Part shown: positions 26,008 to 36,777 of the stretch, in pieces
How positions within the stretch are numbered: the stretch's first letter is position 1
How the letters are laid out: each line of letters begins with the position of its first letter
Origin: Zafaria cholistanensis
GTDB taxonomy: Bacteria > Actinomycetota > Actinomycetes > Actinomycetales > Micrococcaceae
Direction: 5' to 3'
Length of the DNA stretch: 64,000 bases
Assembly (NCBI RefSeq): GCF_008580665.1
Contig: NZ_BKDJ01000001.1
Location: 372,001-436,000 of the forward strand
Position numbers and translations under genes: made by a program
The notes under the pieces: generated by a model
Told to the model about the DNA's origin: nothing
The model's input: the letters and a program-made list of their open reading frames with translations, nothing else
The model's database searches: none

Positions 26008-27888
26008 ATGAGTAACGGAACACCCGCCAGCCCCTCGCTGGTGGCCCAAGCTGCCGGCCGTGCCAAGGATGCCACTCCTGTCTCTTCCGTCGTGGATGCG
26101 TCGAGCCCGGTCCAGGGCCCGAACAACATCGTTGCACCCACGGAGATGACTGGCTCACAAGCCATCGTCCGCTCATTGGAAGAACTCGGCGTCACCGACG
26201 TCTTCGGGTTGCCGGGCGGGGCCATCCTCCCCACCTACGACCCGCTCATGGACTCCACCCGGATCAACCACATCCTGGTGCGCCACGAACAGGGAGCCGG
26301 CCACGCCGCGCAGGGCTATGCCATGGTGACCGGCGGGGTGGGCGTATGCATCGCCACCTCCGGCCCGGGCGCAACCAATTTGGTCACCGCCATCGCGGAC
26401 GCCCACATGGACTCAGTCCCGCTCGTCGCCATCACGGGACAGGTCAACAGCCAGTTCATCGGCACGGACGCCTTCCAGGAAGCGGACATCGTCGGCATCA
26501 CCATGCCGATCACCAAGCACTCCTTCCTGGTGACCAAGGCCGAGGATATTCCCCGTGTGCTGGCCTCCGCGTTCCACATCGCGGCGACCGGCCGCCCGGG
26601 CCCGGTCCTGGTGGACATCACCAAGGACGCCCAGCAGGCCAGGACCCTTTTCGCCTGGCCGCCGAAGATCGACCTGCCGGGCTACCGCACCGTGGTGCGC
26701 GGCCACGCCAAGCAGGTACGCGAGGCCGCCAAGCTGATCGCGGCGGCCGAACGGCCGGTCTTCTATGTCGGCGGAGGCGTCATCAAGGGAGAGGCGACCG
26801 CGGAACTGCTCGAGCTGGCCGAGCTCGTCGGCGCTCCGGTCGTTACCACCCTGATGGCCCGCGGCGCCTTCCCGGACTCGCACCCGCAGCACGTGGGCAT
26901 GCCCGGGATGCACGGAGCGGTCTCCGCGGTGACCGCGCTGCAGCAGTCCGACCTGCTCATCACCCTTGGCGCCCGCTTCGACGACCGCGTCACCGGCGTG
27001 CTGAGCACGTTCGCGCCGTACGCGAAGGTGATCCACGCGGACATCGACCCGGCCGAAATCTCCAAGAACCGCACCGCCGACATCCCGATCGTCGGCTCGG
27101 TGAAGGAGATCATCCCCGAACTGGCCGACGCCTGCCGGATCCGCTTCGCCGAGGACGGCGCCCCGCGGCTGGACGAGTGGTGGGCCATGCTGAACCGGCT
27201 GCGGGAAACCTACCCGATCGGCTTCACCCAGCCGGGGGACGGCCTCTCCGCACCGCAGCGGGTCATCGAGCGCATCGGTGCGCTCACCGGCCCCGAAGGC
27301 GTCTACGTCGCCGGGGTGGGCCAGCACCAGATGTGGTCGGCGCAGTTCATCAAGTACGAGCGCCCGCGCCAGTGGCTGAACTCCGGCGGCCTGGGCACCA
27401 TGGGCTACTCCGTGCCCGCGGCCATGGGCGCCAAGGTCGGCAACCCGGACCGCGTGGTGTGGGCCATCGACGGCGACGGCTGCTTCCAGATGACCAACCA
27501 GGAGTTGGCCACCTGCGTCATCAACAACATCCCGATCAAGGTCGCGATCATCAACAACTCCTCCCTGGGCATGGTCCGCCAGTGGCAGACCCTGTTCTAC
27601 GACGAGCGGTACTCGAACACCGACCTGAACACCGGGCACGGCACCGTGCGCGTGCCCGACTTCGTGAAGCTGGCGGACGCCTACGGGTGCGTCGGGCTGC
27701 GCTGCGAGCGCGACGAGGACATCGATGCGACCATCCAGCAGGCGCTGGCCATCAACGACCGCCCGGTGGTTATCGACTTCGTCGTCAGCCGCGACTCCAT
27801 GGTGTGGCCGATGGTCCCCGCCGGAGTCAGCAACGACGAAATCCAGATCGCCCGCGGGCTGACCCCGGAATGGGAGCAGGAGGACTAA
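26008..27888 (+). CDS. ilvB: Acetolactate synthase, large catalytic subunit
   Basis: ThDP- and FAD-dependent condensation of pyruvate to acetolactate or acetohydroxybutyrate. 626 residues with an N-terminal extension of about 50 before [16 protein letters not shown]. The catalytic glutamate is E94 in [13 protein letters not shown]; ThDP-binding [14 protein letters not shown] with Asn-Asn later (IINNSSLG) is in the C-terminal domain. ATG at 26008 has AAGGA eight bases upstream. It is the first structural gene of the attenuated ilvBNC operon; ilvN starts three bases after its stop. Confidence 0.98.
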   Translation: MSNGTPASPSLVAQAAGRAKDATPVSSVVDASSPVQGPNNIVAPTEMTGSQAIVRSLEELGVTDVFGLPGGAILPTYDPLMDSTRINHILVRHEQGAGHAAQGYAMVTGGVGVCIATSGPGATNLVTAIADAHMDSVPLVAITGQVNSQFIGTDAFQEADIVGITMPITKHSFLVTKAEDIPRVLASAFHIAATGRPGPVLVDITKDAQQARTLFAWPPKIDLPGYRTVVRGHAKQVREAAKLIAAAERPVFYVGGGVIKGEATAELLELAELVGAPVVTTLMARGAFPDSHPQHVGMPGMHGAVSAVTALQQSDLLITLGARFDDRVTGVLSTFAPYAKVIHADIDPAEISKNRTADIPIVGSVKEIIPELADACRIRFAEDGAPRLDEWWAMLNRLRETYPIGFTQPGDGLSAPQRVIERIGALTGPEGVYVAGVGQHQMWSAQFIKYERPRQWLNSGGLGTMGYSVPAAMGAKVGNPDRVVWAIDGDGCFQMTNQELATCVINNIPIKVAIINNSSLGMVRQWQTLFYDERYSNTDLNTGHGTVRVPDFVKLADAYGCVGLRCERDEDIDATIQQALAINDRPVVIDFVVSRDSMVWPMVPAGVSNDEIQIARGLTPEWEQED

Positions 27889-27891
27889 CCC

Positions 27892-29462
<1,571 letters not shown>

Positions 29463-29802
29463 CGGCTGCCGGCCTCCCGCCCCCGCTTCGCCCGGGGCGG
29501 GACCTTCGGGCCGCTGGTCCCGGACTGTTCCTGAACTGTTCCCCAGCTGGTCTTGGACACGGCCCCTTCGGGGCACGACGGCGGGGCGCCCGTGCGGGAG
29601 GGATGGGGCCCGCGCGGGAAGGATGGGGGCTGCCCGGGGCACGCGAACGCTAAGTGAATCTTTTCACAAACTTGGATCCGTAATATGGGCCCTACGGGCA
29701 TTTGGGCCCCGCCACGGGCGATACCCTGAAGTGGGCAGGAACACGCCAGCGGCGGACCCGGCCCCCCAACCAGCCCCCCATGACAGCAAAGGTGCCACGC
29801 CC
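29463..29802 (+). other. 340-base gap between ilvC and serA
   Basis: No gene is seen. It holds the possible ilvC terminator stem (29475-29502), two near-repeats of a 15-20 base GC-rich stretch around 29586-29632, a small inverted repeat GTGAA-TCTT-TTCAC (29654-29667), and a -10-like TAATAT at 29681-29686 without a convincing -35. The serA promoter probably lies here, and the inverted repeat could be an operator. Confidence 0.5.
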
Positions 29803-31395
29803 GTGTCAGACTCCAAGCCCGTCGTCCTCCTGGCCGAAGAGCTCTCGCCCGCCACCATCGAGGCCCTGGGCCCCGACTTCGAGATCCGCCACGCCGATGG
29901 CTCCGACCGGGCACAGCTGCTGGCCGCCATCGCCGACGTCGACGCGATCCTGGTCCGCTCCGCGACCCAGGTCGATGCCGAGGCCATTGCCGCGGCTCCG
30001 AAGCTGAAAGTCATCGCCCGCGCCGGCGTCGGCCTCGACAATGTGGACATCAAGGCCGCCACCCAGGCCGGCGTCATGGTCGTGAACGCCCCGACCTCCA
30101 ACGTCATCTCCGCCGCCGAACTGACCGTCGGCCACATCGTTTCCCTGGCCCGCCGCATCCCGGCCGCCAACGCCTCCCTCAAGGGCGGGGCGTGGAAGCG
30201 CTCCAAGTACTCCGGCGTGGAGCTGTTCGAGAAGACCGCCGGCATCATCGGCCTGGGCCGCATCGGCGCCCTGGTCGCCGCCCGCCTGCAGGGCTTCGGC
30301 ATGGAGATCATCGCGTATGACCCCTACGTGACCCCGGCCCGCGCCCAGCAGCTGGGCGTGCGCCTGGTCGAGCTGGACGAGCTGCTGGCGACCTCCGACT
30401 TCGTCACCATCCACATGCCCAAGACCCCGGAAACCCTGGGCATGCTCGGCGCCGCGGCCTTCGCCAAGATGAAGGACTCCGCCTACGTCATCAACGTCGC
30501 CCGCGGCGGCCTGGTCGACGAGGAGGCCCTGCACGCCGCCCTGGTCGAGGGGCAGATCGCAGGCGCCGGCATCGATGTCTTCGTCAAGGAGCCCAGCACC
30601 GACCTGCCGTTCTTCGGCTTCGAGAACGTCGTGGTGACCCCGCACCTGGGCGCCTCCACCGAGGAAGCCCAGGAAAAGGCCGGCGTGTCCGTGGCCAAGT
30701 CCGTGCGCCTGGCGCTGGCCGGCGAGCTGGTCCCGGATGCGGTGAACGTCGCCGGTGGCGTCATCGCCTCCGAGGTCCGTCCGGGCATCCCGCTGATCGA
30801 GAAGCTCGGCCGCATCTTCACCGCCCTGGCCCAGGGGTCCCTGACCGCAGTGGACATCGAGGTGGCCGGCGAGATCGCCTCCCTGGACGTCAAGGCGCTG
30901 GAGCTGGCCGCGCTGAAGGGCGTCTTCATGGACGTCGTCTCCGAGCAGGTCTCCTACGTCAACGCCCCGGTCCTGGCCGAGCAGCGTGGCGTCACCACCC
31001 GCCTGGTCACCACCAGCGAGTCGGAGGAGTACCGCAACGTCCTGACCCTGAAGGGCGCGGTCTCCACCGGTGCGCAGTTCTCCGTCTCCGGGACCCTGAC
31101 GGGGCCGAAGCAGATCGAGAAGCTCGTTGGCGTCAACGGCTACGAGCTCGAGATCCCCATCACCGACCACCTCCTGGTGCTGCGCTACACGGACCGTCCG
31201 GGCGTGATCGGCTCCCTCGGCAACGTGCTGGGCGAGGAGGGCGTGAACATCGCCGGCATGCAGGTCTCGCGCAACGAAGAAGGCGGCGAGGCGCTGGCCG
31301 TTCTCGCCATCGATGCCGCGCTGCCGTCCGGCGTCCTGGAGCGGGTCCGGGAAACCATCGGCGCCGCGTTCGCCCGCGAGGTCAACCTGGCCTAG
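29803..31395 (+). CDS. serA: D-3-phosphoglycerate dehydrogenase, long form with ACT domain
   Basis: First step of serine synthesis, NAD-dependent oxidation of 3-phosphoglycerate. 530 residues, matching the long type I SerA of actinobacteria: N- and C-terminal substrate parts, a Rossmann motif GIIGLGRIG, catalytic Arg in NVARGGLVDEEAL, Glu in GAGIDVF and His in VVTPHLG, then an intervening domain and a C-terminal ACT domain (HLLVLRYTDRPGVIGSLGNVLG) for serine feedback. GTG start with AAAGG ten bases upstream; the in-frame region further upstream has no coding look. Confidence 0.97.
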   Translation: MSDSKPVVLLAEELSPATIEALGPDFEIRHADGSDRAQLLAAIADVDAILVRSATQVDAEAIAAAPKLKVIARAGVGLDNVDIKAATQAGVMVVNAPTSNVISAAELTVGHIVSLARRIPAANASLKGGAWKRSKYSGVELFEKTAGIIGLGRIGALVAARLQGFGMEIIAYDPYVTPARAQQLGVRLVELDELLATSDFVTIHMPKTPETLGMLGAAAFAKMKDSAYVINVARGGLVDEEALHAALVEGQIAGAGIDVFVKEPSTDLPFFGFENVVVTPHLGASTEEAQEKAGVSVAKSVRLALAGELVPDAVNVAGGVIASEVRPGIPLIEKLGRIFTALAQGSLTAVDIEVAGEIASLDVKALELAALKGVFMDVVSEQVSYVNAPVLAEQRGVTTRLVTTSESEEYRNVLTLKGAVSTGAQFSVSGTLTGPKQIEKLVGVNGYELEIPITDHLLVLRYTDRPGVIGSLGNVLGEEGVNIAGMQVSRNEEGGEALAVLAIDAALPSGVLERVRETIGAAFAREVNLA

Positions 31396-31410
31396 CCGCA
31401 CAGGCCCCAA

Positions 31411-31463
31411 CGCCCGACGGCGGCGTCCCCACCAAGGCGTGGGGGCGCCGCCGTCGGGCGTTT
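31411..31463 (+). terminator. Strong terminator after serA
   Basis: A 20-base stem (31411-31430 with 31441-31460) with a single mismatch, a ten-base loop and TTTCC after the 3' arm. Placed 16 bases after the serA stop. Confidence 0.9.
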
Positions 31464-31563
31464 CCTGCTTCCTGCTGCCGGGCCCATGCGTGCGGCTGTC
31501 CCGGCTGTGGAACGGCGTCTCCGGAAGGGTCCCGGCCCTGCCGCGGGCCCTTGCGTTCAAGAA

Positions 31564-31602
31564 TTGACCCCAATATGTGACCGGTGCCACAATCGGGGCA
31601 CC
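31564..31602 (+). promoter_or_regulatory. Promoter and candidate operator of the sugar ABC operon
   Basis: -35-like TTGACC (31564-31569) and -10-like CACAAT (31588-31593) with 18-base spacing. GGTGCC (31583-31588) and GGCACC (31597-31602) form an inverted repeat overlapping the -10, suitable for a repressor of the LacI or ROK type. No such regulator gene lies in the window. Confidence 0.5.
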
Positions 31603-31650
31603 TGCCGAGGACCATGCCGACGGCCAGTCGGCCCAGCGAGAGGTATTTCA

Positions 31651-32721
31651 ATGAGGAAACACATCAAGCGGATCGCGGTCGTGGCCATGGGAGCAGCCCT
31701 TGCGGCGGGTACGCTGGCGGGCTGCGGCAACGGGGGCGGGGACGGTTCCGGGGGCGAGGCGGTGAAGGTGGGCCTGCTGCTGCCTGAAACCAAGGCCGCC
31801 CGCTATGAGGCGTTCGACAGGCCCATGTTCGAGGAGAAGCTGAAGTCCCTGGGCAACTACGAGGTCGTCTACAGCAACGCCGACCAGGACGCGGCCAAGC
31901 AGCAGCAGCAGGCGGAGTCCGCGCTCGCGGCCGGAATCAAGGTCCTGGTGCTGGACCCGGTCGACGCGGCCTCCGCCGGGGGCATCGTCAGCTCGGCCGC
32001 GGCGCAGGACGTCCCGGTCATTTCCTACGACCGCCTGATCGCCGGGGGCGGACTCGGCTACTACGTCTCCTTCGACAACGAGAAAGTCGGCATGCTCCAG
32101 GGCAGCGCGCTCGTGGAGGAGTTGGCCTCCCGGGGCAAGGCGGACGGCCGGATCCTGATGATCAACGGCTCCCCGACGGACAGCAATGCCGCTCAGTTCA
32201 AGAAGGGGGCCCATTCTGCCATCGACGCCAGCGATGTGCGGGTGATCGGCGAATTCGACACCCCTGACTGGAGCCCGGACAAGGCCCAGTCCTGGGCGGA
32301 GGGGCAGATCTCCCAGCACGGCGGCGACATCGACGGCGTGTACGCGGCCAACGACGGCACCGCCGGCGGCGCGGTCGCGGCGCTCAAGGCGGCCAACGCA
32401 GACCCCTGGCCCGTGGTGACCGGCCAGGACGCCGAACTCTCGGCCATCCAGCGCATTGTCGCCGGGGACCAGTTCATGACCGTCTACAAGGCGATCAAGC
32501 CCGAGGCCGAACGGGCCGCCGTCGTGGCCGACCAGCTGGCCCGCGGGGAGGCACCGCAGGGGGACACCACGGTCGAGGGCACGCCCTCGACACTGCTCGA
32601 GCCGGTGGTCGTGACCCGCGAAAACATCATGGACACCGTGGTCGCCGACGGGTTCTGGACGGTCGACCAGATCTGCACCGCCCAGTACAAGGCGGCCTGC
32701 ACCGAAGCCGGCATCAGGTAG
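31651..32721 (+). CDS. Sugar ABC transporter substrate-binding lipoprotein, XylF/ChvE type
   Basis: A 356-residue family 1-type (periplasmic binding protein, LacI fold) lipoprotein. Signal peptide with lipobox LAGC at Cys25. The mature part has LDPVDAASAG, ISYDRLIAGGG, YYVSFDNEKVGMLQG and NDGTAGGAVAAL, which are characteristic of xylose binding proteins (XylF) and ChvE. ATG at 31651 is preceded at seven bases by GAGAGG. First gene of a three-gene operon with a single-domain ATPase and a permease. Xylose is the best guess; related pentoses are possible. Confidence 0.88.
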   Translation: MRKHIKRIAVVAMGAALAAGTLAGCGNGGGDGSGGEAVKVGLLLPETKAARYEAFDRPMFEEKLKSLGNYEVVYSNADQDAAKQQQQAESALAAGIKVLVLDPVDAASAGGIVSSAAAQDVPVISYDRLIAGGGLGYYVSFDNEKVGMLQGSALVEELASRGKADGRILMINGSPTDSNAAQFKKGAHSAIDASDVRVIGEFDTPDWSPDKAQSWAEGQISQHGGDIDGVYAANDGTAGGAVAALKAANADPWPVVTGQDAELSAIQRIVAGDQFMTVYKAIKPEAERAAVVADQLARGEAPQGDTTVEGTPSTLLEPVVVTRENIMDTVVADGFWTVDQICTAQYKAACTEAGIR

Positions 32722-32813
32722 CGCACCCGGCACCCGCGGCACGGCGGGCCGGCCCTGCGGGGACGGCCCGCCCATCCCTTTCCTTCAACGTTCGAGTGAA
32801 TGAGGATATGACC

Positions 32814-33644
32814 ATGACAGAGCCGTCGGGGATTCCGGCGCCCGCCGTTCGGCCGCACGAGCGGATCCTGGCGATGCGGGGCATCAGCAAGCACTTCGGT
32901 GCCGTCCAGGCGCTGACCGACATCGACCTGGATGTCTACGCGGGCGAGGTGGTGGCCCTCGTGGGCGACAACGGTGCCGGCAAGTCCACGCTGGTCAAGG
33001 CCCTCGCCGGGGTCTATCCGCCGGACGGCGGAACCATCGAGTTCGCCGGAAGGCAGGTGACGATCGACAGCCCGGCCGATGCCAGGAACCTGGGGATCGC
33101 GACCGTCTTCCAGGACCTTGCCCTGTGCGACAACCTCGACGTCGTCTCCAACCTGTGGCTGGGGCGCGAACTGACCGTGGGAGGCACCCTCGACGAGGTG
33201 GGGATGGAGCAGCAGTCGTGGAAGCTGCTGCGCGAGCTCAGCGCCAAGATTCCCTCGGTGCGGATCCCCATCGCCTCGCTGTCCGGGGGCCAGCGCCAAA
33301 CCGTCGCGATCGCCCGCTCGCTGATCGGGGACCCCCAAATGGTCATCCTCGACGAACCCACCGCCGCGCTGGGCGTGGCCCAGACGGCGGAGGTCCTGAA
33401 CCTGATCGAGCGCCTGCGCGAGCGCGGGCACGGGGTGGTCCTGATCAGCCACAACATGGCCGACGTGCTGGCGGTCGCCGACCGCGTGGTGGTCCTGCGG
33501 CTGGGCCGCAACAACGGGGTCTTCCAGGTCGGCGACACCGGCGTCACCGGCGAAAGCATCATCGCGGCGATCACCGGGGCCACGGACAATGCCGTTACGC
33601 GCCGCGCGGCGCAGAAGAACCCAGAGAAGGGCGGGGAACCGTGA
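32814..33644 (+). CDS. Sugar ABC transporter ATPase, single-domain (XylG/FrcA type)
   Basis: A 276-residue ATPase. Walker A GDNGAGKS, signature LSGGQ, Walker B MVILDEP and switch His (LISHN) are all present once, so this is a single nucleotide-binding domain rather than the tandem form of E. coli XylG or RbsA (about 500 residues); FrcA-like proteins of actinobacteria have this length. I chose ATG 32814, with GAGG eight bases upstream; a GTG 18 bases earlier and an intervening ATG lack a site. The stop overlaps the permease GTG (GTGA). Confidence 0.87.
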   Translation: MTEPSGIPAPAVRPHERILAMRGISKHFGAVQALTDIDLDVYAGEVVALVGDNGAGKSTLVKALAGVYPPDGGTIEFAGRQVTIDSPADARNLGIATVFQDLALCDNLDVVSNLWLGRELTVGGTLDEVGMEQQSWKLLRELSAKIPSVRIPIASLSGGQRQTVAIARSLIGDPQMVILDEPTAALGVAQTAEVLNLIERLRERGHGVVLISHNMADVLAVADRVVVLRLGRNNGVFQVGDTGVTGESIIAAITGATDNAVTRRAAQKNPEKGGEP

Positions 33645-34912
33645 GCATTCCCAACAGCGTTCCGAGTCAGGATGCGGCAGCGGGTTCCCTGGCCGCGGAC
33701 CGGCAGGATGAACGGCTGGTCCAGCACCACGGTCCCGGCGGGGCCCTACGCGCCTTCGTGGCACGGATCCGCGGCGGTGACCTGGGTGCGCTGCCCGTCG
33801 TCGTCGGCCTGGCCATCATCTGGGCCGTCTTCCAGGCGCTGAACCCGGTATTCCTTTCCAGCACCAACCTGGTGAACCTGAGCATGCAGTGCGCCGCGGT
33901 CGGCACCATCGCCCTGGGCATCGTCCTGGTCCTGCTGCTGGGGGAGATCGACCTTTCCGTAGGCTCGGTCAGCGGCCTGTCCTCGGCGGTGCTCGCGGTC
34001 GGCTTCGTCCAGTGGGGCTGGCCCCTGCTGGGCGCGGTCTTGGCGGCCCTCGCCCTGGGCGCCGTGATCGGGCTCTTCTACGGGCTGCTCTACACCCGCT
34101 TCGGCGTCCCCAGCTTCGTGATCACCCTGGCCGGCCTGCTCGGGTTCCTGGGCCTGCAGCTGCTGGTGCTGGGGCGGACCGGCTCCATCAACATCCCCTT
34201 CGACTCGTGGATCGTGCAGTTCGCCCAGCAGATGTTCCTGCCCGAATGGCTCTCCTACCTCCTGGTGCTGCTGACCGTGCTGGCCTATGGGTGGCAGGGC
34301 TGGACCCATGCCCGCCGCCGCGCCGCAGCCAACCTGTCCCGGCTCTCGACCACCTCAATCCTGCTGCGCTGCGCCGCGCTGCTGGTGGTGCTGGCGGTCC
34401 CCACCTGGTACCTGAACCGCACCCGGGGCGTGGGCCTGATGTTCCTGCTGTTCCTGGTGCTCGTGGTCGCGATGAACTTCCTCCTCACCCGGACCCGCTG
34501 GGGACGGGCTGTCTTCGCCGTCGGCGGCAACGTCGAGGCCGCCCGCCGGGCCGGCATCAGGGTCCGCAGGGTGTACCTGTCGGTGTTCATCCTCACCTCC
34601 ACCTTCGCCGCCCTGGGAGGCCTGCTCGCGGCCTCCCGCCTGGCCGCGGCCAACCAGAGTTCGGGCGGCGGCGACACCAACCTGAACGCAATCGCGGCCG
34701 CGGTCATCGGCGGCACCAGCCTCTTCGGCGGGCGCGGTTCGGCCTACTCCGCGCTGCTGGGCATCGTGGTCATCCAGTCGATCTCCTCGGGCCTGACCCT
34801 GCTGAGCCTGGATGCTTCCGTGCGGTACATGATCACCGGGGCCGTCCTGCTGCTGGCGGTGGTCATCGACTCGCTGTCCAGGCGCTCCCGGCAGGCGGCC
34901 GGCCGCGGGTAG
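33641..34912 (+). CDS. Sugar ABC transporter permease (XylH/FrcC type)
   Basis: A 423-residue integral membrane permease of the branched/ribose-type family with about ten hydrophobic segments. Family motifs: GEIDLSVGSVSGLSSAV, FGVPSFVITLAGLLG and the cytoplasmic-loop EAA-like region GGNVEAARRAGI. An N-terminal polar tail of about 45 residues precedes the first membrane segment. Translation is coupled to the ATPase by GTGA overlap. The operon's subunits should give binding protein plus homodimeric permease and ATPase. Confidence 0.9.
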   Translation: MSIPNSVPSQDAAAGSLAADRQDERLVQHHGPGGALRAFVARIRGGDLGALPVVVGLAIIWAVFQALNPVFLSSTNLVNLSMQCAAVGTIALGIVLVLLLGEIDLSVGSVSGLSSAVLAVGFVQWGWPLLGAVLAALALGAVIGLFYGLLYTRFGVPSFVITLAGLLGFLGLQLLVLGRTGSINIPFDSWIVQFAQQMFLPEWLSYLLVLLTVLAYGWQGWTHARRRAAANLSRLSTTSILLRCAALLVVLAVPTWYLNRTRGVGLMFLLFLVLVVAMNFLLTRTRWGRAVFAVGGNVEAARRAGIRVRRVYLSVFILTSTFAALGGLLAASRLAAANQSSGGGDTNLNAIAAAVIGGTSLFGGRGSAYSALLGIVVIQSISSGLTLLSLDASVRYMITGAVLLLAVVIDSLSRRSRQAAGRG

Positions 34913-35132
34913 CGGTGCCGGGCCGGGGAGGCCCGCAGCGATGCCCCGGCCGGGGAGGCACGGTCCGCAATCAGGTGCGAGTGTGTCGCGGACCGGTGCC
35001 TGGCCGGACGCGGCCCTTCCCCATCCCCGGCCCGGGGCATCTGGGGCCACTGTAGGGCGCAGTACTGCCTCCTGACCACACCTTGTCCGCACGCGGCCGC
35101 CGGGGGGCCTGTTTCTGCGGTAGATTTTTCAG

Positions 35133-36689
35133 GTGACTTCGACTCAGGACCAGACCCCCTTCTACATCACCACGGCCATCTCCTACCCCAATGGCGTGCC
35201 CCACATTGGCCACGCCTACGAGGTAATCGCCACCGACGCGATGGCCCGCTTCAAGCGGCTGGACGGGTTCGACGTCTTCTTCATGACCGGCACCGACGAG
35301 CACGGCCAGAAGATGCTGCAGACCGCCCAGCGCGAGGGCATCACCCCGCGCGAGCTGGCGCAGCGCAACTCCGATGCGTTCCAGAACATGAATGACGAGC
35401 TGGGCATCAGCTACGACCGCTTCATCCGCACCACCGACGCGGACCACCACCAGTCCGTCCAGGCGATCTGGAAGCGCATGGAGGCCAATGGCGACATCTA
35501 CCTGGGCAAGTACTCCGGCTGGTACTCGGTGCGCGACGAGGCCTACTACGCCGAGGAGGACACCGAGGTCCGCGACGGGGTGCGCCGCTCCAAAGAGACG
35601 GACACCGAGGTGGTCTGGACCGAGGAGGAGTCCTACTTCTTCCGCCTTTCCGCCTACCAGGACAGGCTGCTGCAGCTGTACCGCGACCGGCCGGAGTTCG
35701 CAGCACCGCAGACGCGCTTCAACGAGGTGATCCGCTTCGTCGAGCGCGGGCTCGAGGACCTCTCCATCTCCCGCACCACCTTCGACTGGGGGGTGCCGGT
35801 GCCGGGCAACGACAAGCACGTCATGTACGTGTGGGTCGACGCCCTGACCAACTACCTCACCGGCGCCGGGTTCCCGGACGTGGACTCCGAGCCGTTCAAG
35901 CGCTACTGGCCCGCCGATGTGCACGTGATCGGCAAGGACATCTCCCGGTTCCACGCCATCTACTGGCCCGCCTTCCTGATGTCCGCCGGGCTCGAGCTGC
36001 CCCGGCGCGTGATGATCCACGGCCACCTGCACAACAACGGGGTGAAGATGTCCAAGTCACTGGGCAACGTCGTGGCGCCCTCCGACTGGGTGGGTGCCTA
36101 CGGGCTGGACCAGATGCGCTTCTTCCTGCTGCGCGAGGTGCCGTTCGGAGCCGACGGCAACTACAGTCATGAGGCGATCGTGGGCCGCATGAACGCGGAC
36201 CTGGCCAACAACCTGGGCAACCTGGCCCAGCGCTCGCTGTCCATGGTCGCGAAGAACTGCGGCGGCGCGGTGCCGGCCCCCGGGGAGTACTCGCCGGCCG
36301 ACACCGCCCTGCTGGCCGCCGCCGGTGCGCTGCTGGAAACCAGCCGCGATGCCTACTCCCGCCAGGAGTTCAGCAAGGCCCTTGAGGCCGTGTGGAACCT
36401 GCTCGGCGACACCAATGCCTACTTCGCCGAGCAGCAGCCGTGGGTGCTGCGCAAGACGGACGCCGCCCGCATGGGGACGGTGCTGTATGTGACGCTCGAG
36501 GTGCTGCGGCAGGTGGCGCTGCTGGCCCAGCCGGTTATGCCGACGTCCGCCGCAGCGCTGCTGGATGCCCTGGGACAGGAGGAGGGCGCGGCGCGCACCT
36601 TCGCCGCCTATGCCAGCCCGATCGTGCCCGGCACTGAGCTGCCCGCGCCGGCCCCCATCTTCCCGAAGTACGAAGAACCGGCAGACTAG
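35133..36689 (+). CDS. metG: Methionyl-tRNA synthetase
   Basis: Class I aminoacyl-tRNA synthetase, 518 residues. HIGH appears as HIGH at 24-27 and KMSKS at 305-309. The linker reads [16 protein letters not shown], lacking the zinc-binding cysteines of the CxxC form, and there is no C-terminal tRNA-binding OB extension, so it is the short zinc-free type found in mycobacteria and relatives. GTG start at 35133; TAGATT at 35121-35126 sits six bases upstream, so a leaderless mRNA is likely. No ribosome-binding site is seen. Confidence 0.96.
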   Translation: MTSTQDQTPFYITTAISYPNGVPHIGHAYEVIATDAMARFKRLDGFDVFFMTGTDEHGQKMLQTAQREGITPRELAQRNSDAFQNMNDELGISYDRFIRTTDADHHQSVQAIWKRMEANGDIYLGKYSGWYSVRDEAYYAEEDTEVRDGVRRSKETDTEVVWTEEESYFFRLSAYQDRLLQLYRDRPEFAAPQTRFNEVIRFVERGLEDLSISRTTFDWGVPVPGNDKHVMYVWVDALTNYLTGAGFPDVDSEPFKRYWPADVHVIGKDISRFHAIYWPAFLMSAGLELPRRVMIHGHLHNNGVKMSKSLGNVVAPSDWVGAYGLDQMRFFLLREVPFGADGNYSHEAIVGRMNADLANNLGNLAQRSLSMVAKNCGGAVPAPGEYSPADTALLAAAGALLETSRDAYSRQEFSKALEAVWNLLGDTNAYFAEQQPWVLRKTDAARMGTVLYVTLEVLRQVALLAQPVMPTSAAALLDALGQEEGAARTFAAYASPIVPGTELPAPAPIFPKYEEPAD

Positions 36690-36735
36690 CGCCCGAGGGA
36701 CCCGCCCCGAGCGGAGCGAGGGGCGGGAGGGCGCT
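36688..36735. terminator. Hairpin between convergent metG and BCCT genes
   Basis: CCCGCCCC (36701-36708) pairs with GGGGCGGG (36720-36727) around an 11-base loop; outer AGCGCCC (36688-36694) pairs with GGGCGCT (36729-36735). Loop-out bases separate the inner and outer stems. No T run. Confidence 0.6.
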
Positions 36736-36777
36736 GGTCGCTAGTGCCCGAGGGGCGGGCGCCGCCCGGGGGGGCAG

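Noticed and set aside
32796-32813. Earlier GTG start for the sugar ATPase
   Set aside because: No ribosome-binding site at suitable distance, whereas GAGG lies eight bases before ATG 32814.
34940-35041. Long-range 10-base inverted repeat between the sugar permease and metG
   Set aside because: Arms (34940-34949, 35032-35041) are separated by about 82 bases of GC-rich sequence; chance pairing is likely, so it is not called a terminator.
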